A DNA stretch of 45,961 nucleotides from Lachnospiraceae bacterium UBA3282 (GCA_002361735.1 DETS01000056.1:1677-47637), one strand, 5' to 3'; shown: positions 15,314-22,993, counted from the first letter of the stretch. Translations and numbers: made by a program. The notes: generated by a model from the sequence alone, not told the origin.

Positions 15314-16708
15314 ATGGAATTGTATATCACAGAGCTTTCTAAATATTTTATCACCCTGTTTATCGCCTGCTATACGCTGGAATGCTTTCTGGTATTCCGC
15401 TTTCAGGAGGAGGATCGGCGAAAAGCAGGATATATCCGCCAGAACATCTGGATGTTTCTGGTGCATTTTTCGTGCTTTCTTGTTATCTGCTTCGAGACGG
15501 GAAAAATCGAGTATCTGCTTTTTTATGTGTTACAGCAGATTTTATTGTTTTCAACGATTATGCTCTTTCGTATGATCTATCCGAAGGGGAATCTGCTCAT
15601 CATCAATAATACCTGTATGCTCTTAAGTATCGGATTTGTGATCCTGACAAGACTATCTTATGAAAAAGCAATCAAGCAGTTTTTCATCGTCACGGTGTCT
15701 ATTGTCATTGGCATGGCGGTTCCCTTTTTCCTGCGCAATTTGAAATTTCTCAAGAGTTTGACCTGGGTTTATGCAGGAGTTGGTATTTTTGCGCTGGGAG
15801 TGGTACTGATTTTAGGTTCCGTTACCTACGGCTCTAAAATTTCCTTCTCCATTGCGGGAGTCACCTTCCAGCCTTCGGAGTTTGTAAAGATCCTGTTTGT
15901 GTTTTTTGTGGCGAGTGCTTTTCATGAATCCTGGGATTTTCTCAGGGTGGCAGTGACGGCTGTGCTCGCGGGACTTCACGTATTGATCCTGGTAGCCTCA
16001 AAGGATTTGGGGAGCGCTCTGATCTTTTTTGTGGTCTATGTGTTTATGGTCTTTATTGCCACGGGAAAGTGGCGTTATCTGTTTTTGGGTGCGGCGGGAG
16101 GCTCTGCGGCGGCGGTGATTGCCTTCAAGATGTTTACCCATGTACAGCAGCGGGTACAGGCATGGCAGGATCCGTTTGCCTGCATTGACGATGCGGGATT
16201 CCAGATTACTCAATCCCTGTTCGGCATCAGCAGCGGCGGATGGTTTGGGCTGGGGCTTTTCAGAGGAAATCCCACAGCCATTCCCTTGGTGGAGGCGGAT
16301 TTTGTCTTCTCTGCGGTGGCGGAGGAGCTTGGGATCGTATTTTCCATGTGCATGATCTTGATTTGTATCAGCAGTTTTATCATGTGCATGAACATCTCCA
16401 TGAAGCTTCAGGATCGATTTTACAGGCTGATTGCCTTTGGACTCGGCATCACCTACATTTTCCAAGTGTTTTTGACGGTGGGAGGGGGCACGAAATTCAT
16501 TCCAATGACGGGTGTGACGCTGCCTTTTATCAGCTATGGCGGCAGTTCGGTATTGACGACGCTGCTCATGTTTTTCATTATAGAAGGACTGTATATTATC
16601 AGACGGGACGAAGGAGACAGACGTGCCAAGAACAGAAATCGAAAAAAACGAGAGAGAAGAACAGAGTGGGAAGAAGCTGAGGAGCGGGAAGGCGAAGAAG
16701 AAGCGTAA
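15314..16708 (+). CDS. SEDS family peptidoglycan glycosyltransferase (FtsW/RodA/SpoVE-like)
   Basis: A polytopic membrane protein of about 464 residues that polymerises lipid II. The SEDS core starts near residue 115. It carries the QPSEF signature (ITFQPSEFVKIL-like GVTFQPSEFVKIL), the loop near residue 285 with DDAGFQITQSLFGISSGGWF, and the C-terminal GGTKFIPMTGVTLPFISYGG. About 110 extra residues with three or four hydrophobic segments precede the core, as in some actinobacterial and clostridial members. The last 30 residues are a charged tail encoded in the overlap with the next gene. Start: ATG 15314 (GGTGA 5-6 bases upstream); ATG 15263 or 15302 are possible. Its partner is the class B PBP downstream. 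Confidence 0.92.
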   Translation: MELYITELSKYFITLFIACYTLECFLVFRFQEEDRRKAGYIRQNIWMFLVHFSCFLVICFETGKIEYLLFYVLQQILLFSTIMLFRMIYPKGNLLIINNTCMLLSIGFVILTRLSYEKAIKQFFIVTVSIVIGMAVPFFLRNLKFLKSLTWVYAGVGIFALGVVLILGSVTYGSKISFSIAGVTFQPSEFVKILFVFFVASAFHESWDFLRVAVTAVLAGLHVLILVASKDLGSALIFFVVYVFMVFIATGKWRYLFLGAAGGSAAAVIAFKMFTHVQQRVQAWQDPFACIDDAGFQITQSLFGISSGGWFGLGLFRGNPTAIPLVEADFVFSAVAEELGIVFSMCMILICISSFIMCMNISMKLQDRFYRLIAFGLGITYIFQVFLTVGGGTKFIPMTGVTLPFISYGGSSVLTTLLMFFIIEGLYIIRRDEGDRRAKNRNRKKRERRTEWEEAEEREGEEEA

Positions 16709-18104
16709 CCGGCAAATTCTCGCAGTCACATGGTTTTTTGTGGGTCTGTTTTTTGTAATGATGGGCTACACCGGTCATTATGCCGCGACGCATAAGCAGA
16801 CGCTCATGAATAACAGCTACAACAGCAGGCAGAATCTGTTGATTGCGCAAAACAAAAGAGGGACGATCTACGCCGCCGGCGGGCAGAAGCTGGCGGAGAC
16901 GCAGACGGATACGGAAGGCGAGGAGGTGCGCGTTTACCCGTATGCCAATCTCTTTTCCCATGCGGTCGGCTATGCCGCAAACGGCAGATTCGGCGTGGAG
17001 GCGCAGGCAAATTATTACCTGATCAATTCCAATACAAAGCTGTCCGAGAAGGTGGCAAGCGACATGGCGGGCGAGAAATACCCCGGAGACAATGTTTTTA
17101 CCACGCTGGATGTGGATCTGCAGCAGATCGCTTATGATTCTCTTGGTGTCTATAAAGGAGCCGTGCTGGTGACAGAGCCCAAAACAGGGCGTATCCTCGC
17201 CATGGTATCGAAGCCGGATTTTGATCCCAACGAGATCGTGGAGATCTGGGACGACCTGCTTGCGGATAAGGAGAGCGGCGTCCTTGTCAACCGAGTGACA
17301 CAGGGACTGTATCCGCCGGGATCCACCTTTAAGATCGTGACAGCCTTAGAGTATATCAAAGAAAATACTGACTCATATAGTCAATTCAAATTTCAGTGTA
17401 ACGGGCACTTTTCTCATGGAGAGGAGCGCATTAACTGCTATCACGGCTCTGCGCACGGCAGCGAAGACTTTACAAAAGCCTTTGCCAAGTCATGTAATTC
17501 CGCGTTTGCGAATATCGGTCTTTCCCTGGATCGGACAAAGTTTGGCAGGACGGTGGACGGGCTGCTGTTCAATCAGCCTTTAGAAGTTGACTTTGCCTAC
17601 AACCAGAGCAGTCTGCACCTGGATGCGGATACCACCGATGCGGAAGTGATGCAGGCGGCAATCGGTCAGGGGACCACACAGATGACGCCACTGCAGCTTA
17701 ATATGATCACCTGCGCCATCGCAAATGACGGTATGTTGATGAAACCTTATTTGATAGACCACGTGGAAAATCACGAAAAGGCGGTAGTAAAGCAGTTTTC
17801 TCCGGATACCTATAAGCGGTTGATGAGCGAGGAGGAAGCGCAGATCATGACAGAGCTGATGGAGGAGGTCGTAAAAAGCGGTACGGGGACAAAGCTTTCG
17901 GGTCTGTCCTATACGGCTGCAGGCAAGACGGGCTCTGCGGAGTATAATAAAGTCAAAACCGATTCTCACGCTTGGTTTACGGGATTTGCGCCCGTAGAAG
18001 ATCCCGAAGTGTGCGTGACCATCATCATAGAAGGGGCGGGCAGCGGCGGCGACTACGCCGTTCCGATTGCCAAGCGGATTTTGGATGCCTGTTTTGCGGA
18101 ATAA
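16623..18104 (+). CDS. Class B penicillin-binding protein, short PbpA-like type
   Basis: A 493-residue membrane-anchored transpeptidase. A basic N-terminal tail is followed by one membrane segment (ILAVTWFFVGLFFVMMGYTG), then a short N-terminal domain (RGTIYAAGGQKLAET, RVYPYANLFSHAVGY) as in PbpA proteins rather than full PBP2. Catalytic motifs: SxxK with Ser234 (GSTFK), SCN at 290-292, KTGS at 435-438. It cross-links glycan made by the SEDS protein encoded just upstream. The GTG start at 16623 has AAGGAG 6 bases upstream and lies 86 bases inside the SEDS gene, so the two are translationally coupled. Confidence 0.93.
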   Translation: MPRTEIEKNEREEQSGKKLRSGKAKKKRNRQILAVTWFFVGLFFVMMGYTGHYAATHKQTLMNNSYNSRQNLLIAQNKRGTIYAAGGQKLAETQTDTEGEEVRVYPYANLFSHAVGYAANGRFGVEAQANYYLINSNTKLSEKVASDMAGEKYPGDNVFTTLDVDLQQIAYDSLGVYKGAVLVTEPKTGRILAMVSKPDFDPNEIVEIWDDLLADKESGVLVNRVTQGLYPPGSTFKIVTALEYIKENTDSYSQFKFQCNGHFSHGEERINCYHGSAHGSEDFTKAFAKSCNSAFANIGLSLDRTKFGRTVDGLLFNQPLEVDFAYNQSSLHLDADTTDAEVMQAAIGQGTTQMTPLQLNMITCAIANDGMLMKPYLIDHVENHEKAVVKQFSPDTYKRLMSEEEAQIMTELMEEVVKSGTGTKLSGLSYTAAGKTGSAEYNKVKTDSHAWFTGFAPVEDPEVCVTIIIEGAGSGGDYAVPIAKRILDACFAE

Positions 18105-18134
18105 AAGAGAAAACCGAGTGCCGAAGCACCCGGT
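18104..18134 (-). terminator. Terminator of HD-GYP gene
   Basis: On the minus strand ACCGGGTGC, loop TTCG, GCACTCGGT (one G-T pair) then TTTTCTCTTTT. It overlaps the stop codon of the convergent PBP gene and lacks a T-run in the plus direction. Confidence 0.8.
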
Positions 18135-18147
18135 CAGCAAGCAGATA

Positions 18148-19209
18148 TTAAAAAATCGCAGTAATGGCAAGTTCCGGCTTGGAAGACAGATCAAGGTAAG
18201 AACCGTCCGCTTTGGTCAGGAGAGGTCTTGCCAGATTGTCTCTGTTGATGGTAGTTACTTTGGCTTCCTCGTCGTTGCTGAGGCGTACCATAAAGCCGAT
18301 CTGAGCGGCGGCTATGTGGTAGAGGATGGGCTGCAGGATCTCTTTTTCGTATTTTTCATAACCTTCCCGCTCAAAGTTCTCTATGACCTGGAACGGGTGG
18401 AGAGGCTGCCTGTAGGTGCGGGCGGAGGTCATGGCTTCATAGGCGTCTATGACAGCGATATATTTGGCAAAGACATCGATCTTGTCGCCTTTCAGTTTGG
18501 AAGGATAGCCGGAACCGTCGCAGCGTTCATGATGCTGAAGCGTCGCCTTTATGATGGTATCATTGATTTCGGGCTGGTCTTTTAAAAGATCGAATCCGAG
18601 CATGGTGTGTGTTTTCAGTTTGGTGTATTCCAAATCTGTCAACTTTTCGGATTTCCAGAGAAGATCCTGCGGAAGCTTGAGCTTTCCGATATCATAGAAG
18701 AAGCCGCATTGAATCAGAAGAAGCATATCTTCCTGCGAAAGTTCCCACCAGGTGCCGAACACGCCGGCAAGCAGAGCGGAATTGAGACAGTGGGCATGGG
18801 TCATGGTATCTTCCCGTGGCAGCATATTGTAGAGAAAGTCGAGGAGCGACTCTCCGGTGCCGGCACATGCGGCGAGTTTTGTGTAGATGTCTTTCAACTG
18901 GCCGGTGCTTTTCCAGACCCCGGTTTCCACGAAACTGTTCATCAATTTTGCATAGATGGGCATTAAGTTGTTATAGGTGAGCTGGAAGGTTTGAAAAGCC
19001 TTGCTTAGACGCACTTTTTCAAAGTGCGTGGTGGCAAAGTCGATCTCCTCCTTGATGGGGACACAGATGATAGAGTGCAGAGCAAGCTTCTTGATCACTT
19101 TTTCGGTTACTTCCGTGTCCTTGGGGACGATCAGTTCGTTCTGGTAGTTATAGATATCCTCGCCAATTACCATGCCGTTTTGAAGTGCCATGCGGGCTAC
19201 GTCTTTCAT
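18148..19209 (-). CDS. HD-GYP domain protein with altered HD motif
   Basis: A 353-residue cytoplasmic protein. Residues 1-130 form a variable N-terminal region without recognised sensor domain (it opens MKDVARMALQNGMVIGEDIY, as in many HD-GYP proteins). Residues about 135-300 are the HD-GYP domain: H140, the HD position as FYDIGK (Y172-D173), H201, HHERCDGSGYP (226-236), and IDAYEAMTSARTYR. HD-GYP enzymes hydrolyse cyclic di-GMP; here the His of the HD pair, a metal ligand, is Tyr, so activity may be lost or altered. Start ATG at 19209 has GGAGG upstream. It has its own promoter (19334-19307) and terminator, so it is monocistronic. Confidence 0.9.
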   Translation of the reverse strand: MKDVARMALQNGMVIGEDIYNYQNELIVPKDTEVTEKVIKKLALHSIICVPIKEEIDFATTHFEKVRLSKAFQTFQLTYNNLMPIYAKLMNSFVETGVWKSTGQLKDIYTKLAACAGTGESLLDFLYNMLPREDTMTHAHCLNSALLAGVFGTWWELSQEDMLLLIQCGFFYDIGKLKLPQDLLWKSEKLTDLEYTKLKTHTMLGFDLLKDQPEINDTIIKATLQHHERCDGSGYPSKLKGDKIDVFAKYIAVIDAYEAMTSARTYRQPLHPFQVIENFEREGYEKYEKEILQPILYHIAAAQIGFMVRLSNDEEAKVTTINRDNLARPLLTKADGSYLDLSSKPELAITAIF

Positions 19210-19306
19210 GGGAACCTCCGTTTCTGTGGGACTGCGGGAAAAACAGGGCGCAAATCCCTATATGTAGTAATAATATGATGGGTTTTCACAAATAATGTAC
19301 ACATTT

Positions 19307-19334
19307 AGTATAAAACTTCTGTCGGAGAAGTCAA
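19307..19334 (-). promoter_or_regulatory. Promoter of HD-GYP gene
   Basis: On the minus strand TTGACT (19334-19329), 16 bases, TATACT (19312-19307). It would give an untranslated leader of about 90 bases before the ATG at 19209. Confidence 0.65.
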
Positions 19335-19354
19335 TCATTTCCTGCCAAATGTTG

Positions 19355-19409
19355 CAATTCACACCGGATAATCGTAAATTAGTGCGGAATCCGGCGTAGG
19401 TGTGAATTG
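19355..19409. repeat. 55-bp inverted-repeat element in the 278-base gap before the DUF6472 gene
   Basis: CAATTCACAC (19355-19364) pairs with GTGTGAATTG (19400-19409), and inside it CGGAT (19365-19369) with ATCCG (19389-19393), leaving a bulge GCGTAG and a 19-base loop. No T-run follows. The rest of the gap 19210-19487 holds the HD-GYP promoter and nothing else I can name. Confidence 0.55.
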
Positions 19410-19487
19410 AAAAATGGCATGGATGGCGTATTTGGTTTACATAACTATATTACCCAAAAACGGCGACAGTGGAGAAAGGCGAAAAAC

Positions 19488-19661
19488 ATGAGTATGTGCG
19501 ATACTTGCAGTAATTATCAGTACGACGAGGATTATGAGTATTATGTGTGTATGGTCGATCTGGATGAGGACGATATGCGGCATTTTCTGGACGGCGGAAG
19601 TTTTGACTGCGCATTCTATCAGCGCGATGATGAATATGCGGTGGTTAAAAAGCAGATGTAG
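19488..19661 (+). CDS. DUF6472-like small Cys protein, 57 aa
   Basis: An acidic, soluble 57-residue protein: MSMCDTCSNYQYDEDYEYY, with C4-x2-C7, C21 and C41, suggesting a single zinc site. The pattern CxxCxNYxYDE...YYxCxVxLDEDDM...CxxY/F is the small clostridial family DUF6472, function unknown. Start at 19488 was chosen because AAAGG lies 8 bases upstream and because the Cys domain begins there; extending to 19407 would add residues that lie over the inverted repeat. Probably a stand-alone unit or joined to the following gene. Confidence 0.75.
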   Translation: MSMCDTCSNYQYDEDYEYYVCMVDLDEDDMRHFLDGGSFDCAFYQRDDEYAVVKKQM

Positions 19662-19700
19662 GCAACGCGGGAAATTTTCCTGTCCTATTATATTTGAATG

Positions 19701-19709
19701 TGGTATACT
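19701..19709 (+). promoter_or_regulatory. Possible extended -10 promoter for the 131-aa gene
   Basis: TGG followed by TATACT (19704-19709) forms an extended -10 element; no convincing -35 is seen. A T-rich weak hairpin follows at 19722-19749. Confidence 0.3.
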
Positions 19710-19721
19710 AAACGCAGGCTG

Positions 19722-19749
19722 CCAAAGATTACATCTTTTTGGTCTTTTT
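19722..19749 (+). terminator. Weak terminator-like hairpin
   Basis: CCAAAGAT and ATCTTTTTGG pair with a two-base bulge and TCTTTTT follows. It may end the DUF6472 transcript, but it lies downstream of a possible promoter, so it could also attenuate the next gene. Confidence 0.35.
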
Positions 19750-19785
19750 ATGATGAAAACGGTATTTTAGAGGAAGAAGAGATTT

Positions 19786-20181
19786 ATGAGTAAGGCTTCA
19801 AATCCCGATTTTCAGGAACAACAAATGAAATTTTATAAAAATCTCTATATTGGGGATACTGTAAAAAGGCCCGAAAAGGCTATCAGGAAATTAAAGCGCC
19901 ACAAAAAGCAGCCGGGACTTTATGTGATCGCCTACGACGGTGAGACAAAGAGGCTTTCCGTGTATCACAGCCTGATGCTTTCCCAGTGGTACTATAAGGA
20001 AAATCCGCCTGCCTGTATTGTCGGACTGGCGAACGGTAGGGAGGAAGCTTTTGCTGTGATCGAACGGATCGCGCAGGAAGCACTCGCCGCGACCGGACAG
20101 GCGCAGCTTGTGGCGTATCTTGCGGGGAGCGATCCCGAAAACTTTCAAAACATTTTTGCAGACGGTTCTGTGCCGCGATAA
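19786..20181 (+). CDS. Protein of unknown function, 131 aa
   Basis: Not recognised by family name. A soluble, basic protein: the N-terminus (PDFQEQQMKFYKNLYIGDTV) is followed by a compact alpha/beta-looking domain with GLYVIAYDGETKRLSVYHSL, YYKENPPACIVGLANGREEA, and a C-terminal helix/strand (QLVAYLAGSDPENF). The strand-rich pattern with an invariant-looking GLANGREEA turn suggests a real conserved fold. ATG at 19786 follows GAGGAAGAAG. The DUF2953 gene starts 46 bases after the stop, so it is probably in one operon with DUF2953 and gerW. Confidence 0.75.
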   Translation: MSKASNPDFQEQQMKFYKNLYIGDTVKRPEKAIRKLKRHKKQPGLYVIAYDGETKRLSVYHSLMLSQWYYKENPPACIVGLANGREEAFAVIERIAQEALAATGQAQLVAYLAGSDPENFQNIFADGSVPR

Positions 20182-20227
20182 GCCGGTAGGAGAGCAGGCA
20201 GTCCGGAAGCGGATACTTGGAGAAGAA

Positions 20228-21271
20228 ATGTTACATATTTTGCTGCTTATTTTAAAGATCATAGGGATCGTACTCCTGGTCATTTTGGGTGTGCTTCTTC
20301 TGGGAATCGCCTGTGCGCTCTTTGTGCCGGTCCGCTACCGGATCGAGGCTGCGCGGCAGGAGGGCGAGGGGCAGCCGCCGGTGACAGTTCGGGTGAAAGT
20401 CACTTGGCTGCTCTGCCTGATCAATTTTCTGCTTCGCTTTGATGGCGAACTCTTTGTACGGGCAAGAATATTGTTTTTTACGGTGTTTCGGATGCCAAAG
20501 AAGGAAAAACGCCGTAAAATGAAGAAACAAGCGGATGACGTCGGAAAGAAAAAGCAGGAAGATTCTGAAAAACGGAATAAAAAAGAGGAACTCGTGCAGT
20601 CAAAAGATGAGGCGGAGAGTGGACGGTCAGCTGAATCATTGGAGGAAATAGCGCCGGACAGTGCGGAAACACAGGGAGACCATGTGAAGGGTTCCGACAC
20701 GCAGCAGACAGACAAGATATCACAAGAGCATTACGAGGACTTTTTGGATGTCGAAGGCGCAAAGGAAAAGCCCGGTTTTTGGGACAAGCTACGCGTGATC
20801 CCGGAGATTTTGCGAAAACTTTTTGAAAAAATCAAAGGCTTCTTTGAAAATATACAGTACACAATCCGGAGATTCTGTGATAAAATAGGGTCTATATCGG
20901 AAACAATAGAGTATTATCGGGAGGTTGTGGAGGGCGAAACCTTTCAACGTTCCTTCGCGCTCTGTAAAGGCGAGCTTCTTACAATCGTTAAGAGCTTAAA
21001 ACCCCGAAAATTTGAGGCATCGCTTATTGTCGGTATGGATGATCCGGCTTCCACGGGGGAGATTTTGGCGGTCTGCGGTATGTTGTACCCACTGCTCGGA
21101 GGTCATGTGGACGTCAGGGGCGATTTTGAAAAGAAGCGTCTGGAGGGACAGATTCTTATCGTCGGAAAGCTCCGTATGTTTACCTTCCTACGAACGGCGG
21201 TTAGGATTTATTTCAATAAGGATATCAGAAAGCTGTATAAGCTATTAAAGAAGGAGGCAGTAAATGGCTGA
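20228..21271 (+). CDS. DUF2953 domain-containing membrane protein (YtfI-like)
   Basis: A 347-residue protein. The N-terminal membrane segment (ILLLILKIIGIVLLVILGVLLLG) and VPVRYRIEAA are followed by a long, very charged Lys/Glu/Asp/Ser-rich linker (about residues 95-185), then a C-terminal domain with FKCKGELLTI-like FALCKGELLTIVKSLKP and a GDFEKKRLEGQ segment as in DUF2953. The Bacillus homologue ytfI sits immediately before ytfJ (gerW), the same order as here, and a sporulation role is plausible. The ATG at 20228 follows TTGGAGAAGAA; the open frame further upstream overlaps the preceding gene and is not used. It overlaps gerW by 8 bases. Confidence 0.85.
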   Translation: MLHILLLILKIIGIVLLVILGVLLLGIACALFVPVRYRIEAARQEGEGQPPVTVRVKVTWLLCLINFLLRFDGELFVRARILFFTVFRMPKKEKRRKMKKQADDVGKKKQEDSEKRNKKEELVQSKDEAESGRSAESLEEIAPDSAETQGDHVKGSDTQQTDKISQEHYEDFLDVEGAKEKPGFWDKLRVIPEILRKLFEKIKGFFENIQYTIRRFCDKIGSISETIEYYREVVEGETFQRSFALCKGELLTIVKSLKPRKFEASLIVGMDDPASTGEILAVCGMLYPLLGGHVDVRGDFEKKRLEGQILIVGKLRMFTFLRTAVRIYFNKDIRKLYKLLKKEAVNG

Positions 21272-21656
21272 GAATAACTTTGGCGGTGTGATAGAATCCC
21301 TGATGAAGGGGATGAACGCGGTGATCGGTACGAAGACCGTGGTAGGGGATGCCACACAGGTGGGAGACACCATCATCCTGCCCCTGGTGGATGTGAGCTT
21401 CGGCGTCGGTGCGGGCGCAAGCGCATCGGATAAGAAAAACGGCGGTGGCGGCGGATTTTCCGCAAAGATGAGCCCCAGCGCGGTGCTGGTGATCAAAAAC
21501 GGCTCCACCAAACTGGTGAATGTCAAGAATCAGGACATGGTGACCAAGGTGCTCGATATGATACCTGACGTCGTGGAGAAGTTTACAACGCCCAAAGAGG
21601 AAATGATGGAGGACGATAAGGCGGTGGATATCGCCTTTCCGGAGGAAGACAAATAA
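21264..21656 (+). CDS. gerW: Sporulation protein GerW (YtfJ family)
   Basis: A 130-residue protein of the family needed for normal spore germination in Bacillus. The sequence FGGVIESLMKGMNAVIGTKT, the VGDTIILPLVDVSFGVGAG segment, a Gly-rich loop (NGGGGGFSAKMSP) and a C-terminal helical end (KVLDMIPDVVEKF) are typical. The start at 21264 has AAGGAGG upstream and overlaps the DUF2953 stop by 8 bases, so the pair is translationally coupled. Presence supports a spore-forming host. Confidence 0.93.
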   Translation: MAENNFGGVIESLMKGMNAVIGTKTVVGDATQVGDTIILPLVDVSFGVGAGASASDKKNGGGGGFSAKMSPSAVLVIKNGSTKLVNVKNQDMVTKVLDMIPDVVEKFTTPKEEMMEDDKAVDIAFPEEDK

Positions 21657-21723
21657 AAAAGGAAAAGCACCTTTTATGAGGGTGCGGCATATCGTATCAT
21701 AAAAGCATAAGCAGGGGTGACCT

Positions 21724-21864
21724 ATGAAAAAAATGATCGGGTTTGTTGCGCTGTGCGTAGCCGCTGGCATGATCATTATGCTGTTTCTGATGAATCGCTT
21801 TCTGGGGATCGTGCTGATCGCGCTGCTTGTGCTGGTAGGATACGGTTTTTGTTGCGGAAACTAA
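21724..21864 (+). CDS. Small two-helix membrane peptide, 46 aa
   Basis: ATG at 21724 preceded by AGGGGTGA. The product begins MKKMIGFVALCVAAGMIIML and continues with a second hydrophobic helix (GIVLIALLVLVGYGF) and ends CCGN. Two short transmembrane segments joined by MNRF fill nearly the whole peptide. It follows gerW by 67 bases, a gap with a weak hairpin (GCACC/GGTGC, 21672-21691 region) and no T-run. Function unknown; the good ribosome binding site and clean two-helix pattern support a real gene. Confidence 0.65.
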   Translation: MKKMIGFVALCVAAGMIIMLFLMNRFLGIVLIALLVLVGYGFCCGN

Positions 21865-21903
21865 GTGAGAAGTGCTTAGAATGATTTTGAGAGGTATATT
21901 ACA

Positions 21904-22503
21904 GTGCGTGAAAAGATAGAGAAGGATAACGAAGAAAACAGCAGCATGACAGACGACAAGCGGAATGTCGAGGAACTGCTTGCGGATGAGGAGACCACAC
22001 AGGATGAGCTGCAGGAGTTGAAGGCATGGCTGTTTCGGGAAAATATCCGTTTGGCGACGGTAACGGCGGAACTTGATAAAAAACAGGCAAAGTTCGAGGA
22101 AGAAAAGCAGCGGTTTCAGGAAGAAATGAAGGTCTTAAACCGTAAGATGACCAATGAGCAGCAGCGGATCAAGAAAGATCATCAGCTGGTGGCGGAAAAG
22201 CTGGAGATCATCAAGGACGGTTTCCAAAAGCTGGATATGGACCGCAGGCGGATTGAGAAGGAGTGGGCAAGGCTTACCGCCGAGAAGGAGTTCATGGAGG
22301 AACACGGGCTCTACGACGGACTGCCGGAAGTAAGTGTCTTCTTTCATGGGGTGAAAAATCCTTTGACCTTAAAGAAGCGATATAAAGATTTGACGAAGAT
22401 TTTCCACCCGGACAACCTTGCAGGGGACACGGAGATCATTCAGAAGATCAACAGGGAGTACGAGAACTTGAAGCGGGAGTTTGAGAAGACTAAGCAGGCG
22501 TAG
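21904..22503 (+). CDS. Coiled-coil protein with C-terminal J-domain-like module
   Basis: A 199-residue soluble protein. Residues about 20-135 form a long charged coiled coil (DELQELKAWLFRENIRLATV, then EEEKQRFQEEMKVLNRKM). The C-terminus (about 150-195) reads LKKRYKDLTKIFHPDN then INREYENLKREFEK, which matches helices II and III of a J domain, with the HPD triad at residues 168-170. J domains stimulate Hsp70 (DnaK) ATPase, so this could be a dedicated co-chaperone. Start: GTG 21904 with GAGAGG 9 bases upstream; ATG 21946 is an alternative. Single gene ended by a bidirectional terminator. Confidence 0.8.
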   Translation: MREKIEKDNEENSSMTDDKRNVEELLADEETTQDELQELKAWLFRENIRLATVTAELDKKQAKFEEEKQRFQEEMKVLNRKMTNEQQRIKKDHQLVAEKLEIIKDGFQKLDMDRRRIEKEWARLTAEKEFMEEHGLYDGLPEVSVFFHGVKNPLTLKKRYKDLTKIFHPDNLAGDTEIIQKINREYENLKREFEKTKQA

Positions 22504-22522
22504 GAGATAGAAAAGATAGAAA

Positions 22523-22550
22523 AGAGCCGGAAACTTCCGACTCTTTTTTT
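22523..22550. terminator. Bidirectional terminator between convergent genes
   Basis: AGAGCCGGAA and TTCCGACTCT (one mismatch, a G-T pair in the minus-strand RNA) are followed by seven T on the plus strand and, on the minus strand, by TTTTC. It separates the J-domain gene from rpmB. Confidence 0.8.
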
Positions 22551-22572
22551 GATCTTATGTTTTTGTGAAACA

Positions 22573-22758
22573 CTATGCGCGCTCAACAGCGCCGGAACGT
22601 AAGCAGCGCGTGCACACGTGAAGTCTCTTGTTGCCGCCATTTACCTTACATTTCACATTCTGAATGTTGGAATTCCAAATTCTGTTGGATCTTCTATGAG
22701 AATGGCTGACATTATTACCGAAATGAGCGCCCTTACCACAAATATCACATTTAGCCAT
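22573..22758 (-). CDS. rpmB: 50S ribosomal protein L28
   Basis: A 61-residue ribosomal protein: MAKCDICGKGAHFGNNVSHS, with C4-x2-C7 and, later, VCTRCLRSG, the four-Cys zinc-binding version of L28. The start at 22758 follows GGAGGTGTCAAG on the minus strand. It is divergent from the Asp23-like gene, the same neighbourhood as in Bacillus (rpmB, yloU, yloV, recG). Its leader (about 90 bases) contains two adjacent hairpins, so translation feedback control by L28 is possible. Confidence 0.97.
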   Translation of the reverse strand: MAKCDICGKGAHFGNNVSHSHRRSNRIWNSNIQNVKCKVNGGNKRLHVCTRCLRSGAVERA

Positions 22759-22798
22759 CTTGACACCTCCTAACAAATCATAATAGTATCATAAAACC

Positions 22799-22840
22799 CG
22801 AGTTCGCGAAGCGAATCTCGTAATCGAGCTTGCTCGATTA
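22799..22840 (-). promoter_or_regulatory. Two tandem hairpins in rpmB leader
   Basis: CGAGTTCGC (22799-22807) with GCGAATCTCG (22811-22820, one bulged base), and TAATCGAGC (22821-22829) with GCTCGATTA (22832-22840), the latter perfect. Both lie in the transcribed leader between the rpmB promoter and start codon. Their arms share the sequence TCGAG/CTCGA, so alternative pairing between the two is conceivable. Confidence 0.5.
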
Positions 22841-22852
22841 GCAACAATTGAT

Positions 22853-22881
22853 ATGATAGCAGAAAGTGAAATGAAATGCAA
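22853..22881 (-). promoter_or_regulatory. Promoter of rpmB
   Basis: On the minus strand TTGCAT (22881-22876), 17 bases, TATCAT (22858-22853). The transcript would start near 22846 and carry the two hairpins in its leader. Confidence 0.65.
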
Positions 22882-22928
22882 GCGCAAATTATACTTTTTT
22901 TTCGGTTTCTTTTTTGCCGATATCGGGG

Positions 22929-22934
22929 TATAAT
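22929..22934 (+). promoter_or_regulatory. -10 box of the Asp23-like / fakA / recG unit
   Basis: A perfect TATAAT at 22929-22934 lies 60 bases before the start codon. The -35 region is T-rich (TTTCTT at 22906-22911, 17-base spacing) and weak. Confidence 0.5.
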
Positions 22935-22993
22935 ATAAACAGCATTTTCTTTTTCAGTACATAATTTACATATAGTATAACAGGAGGTAGTCT

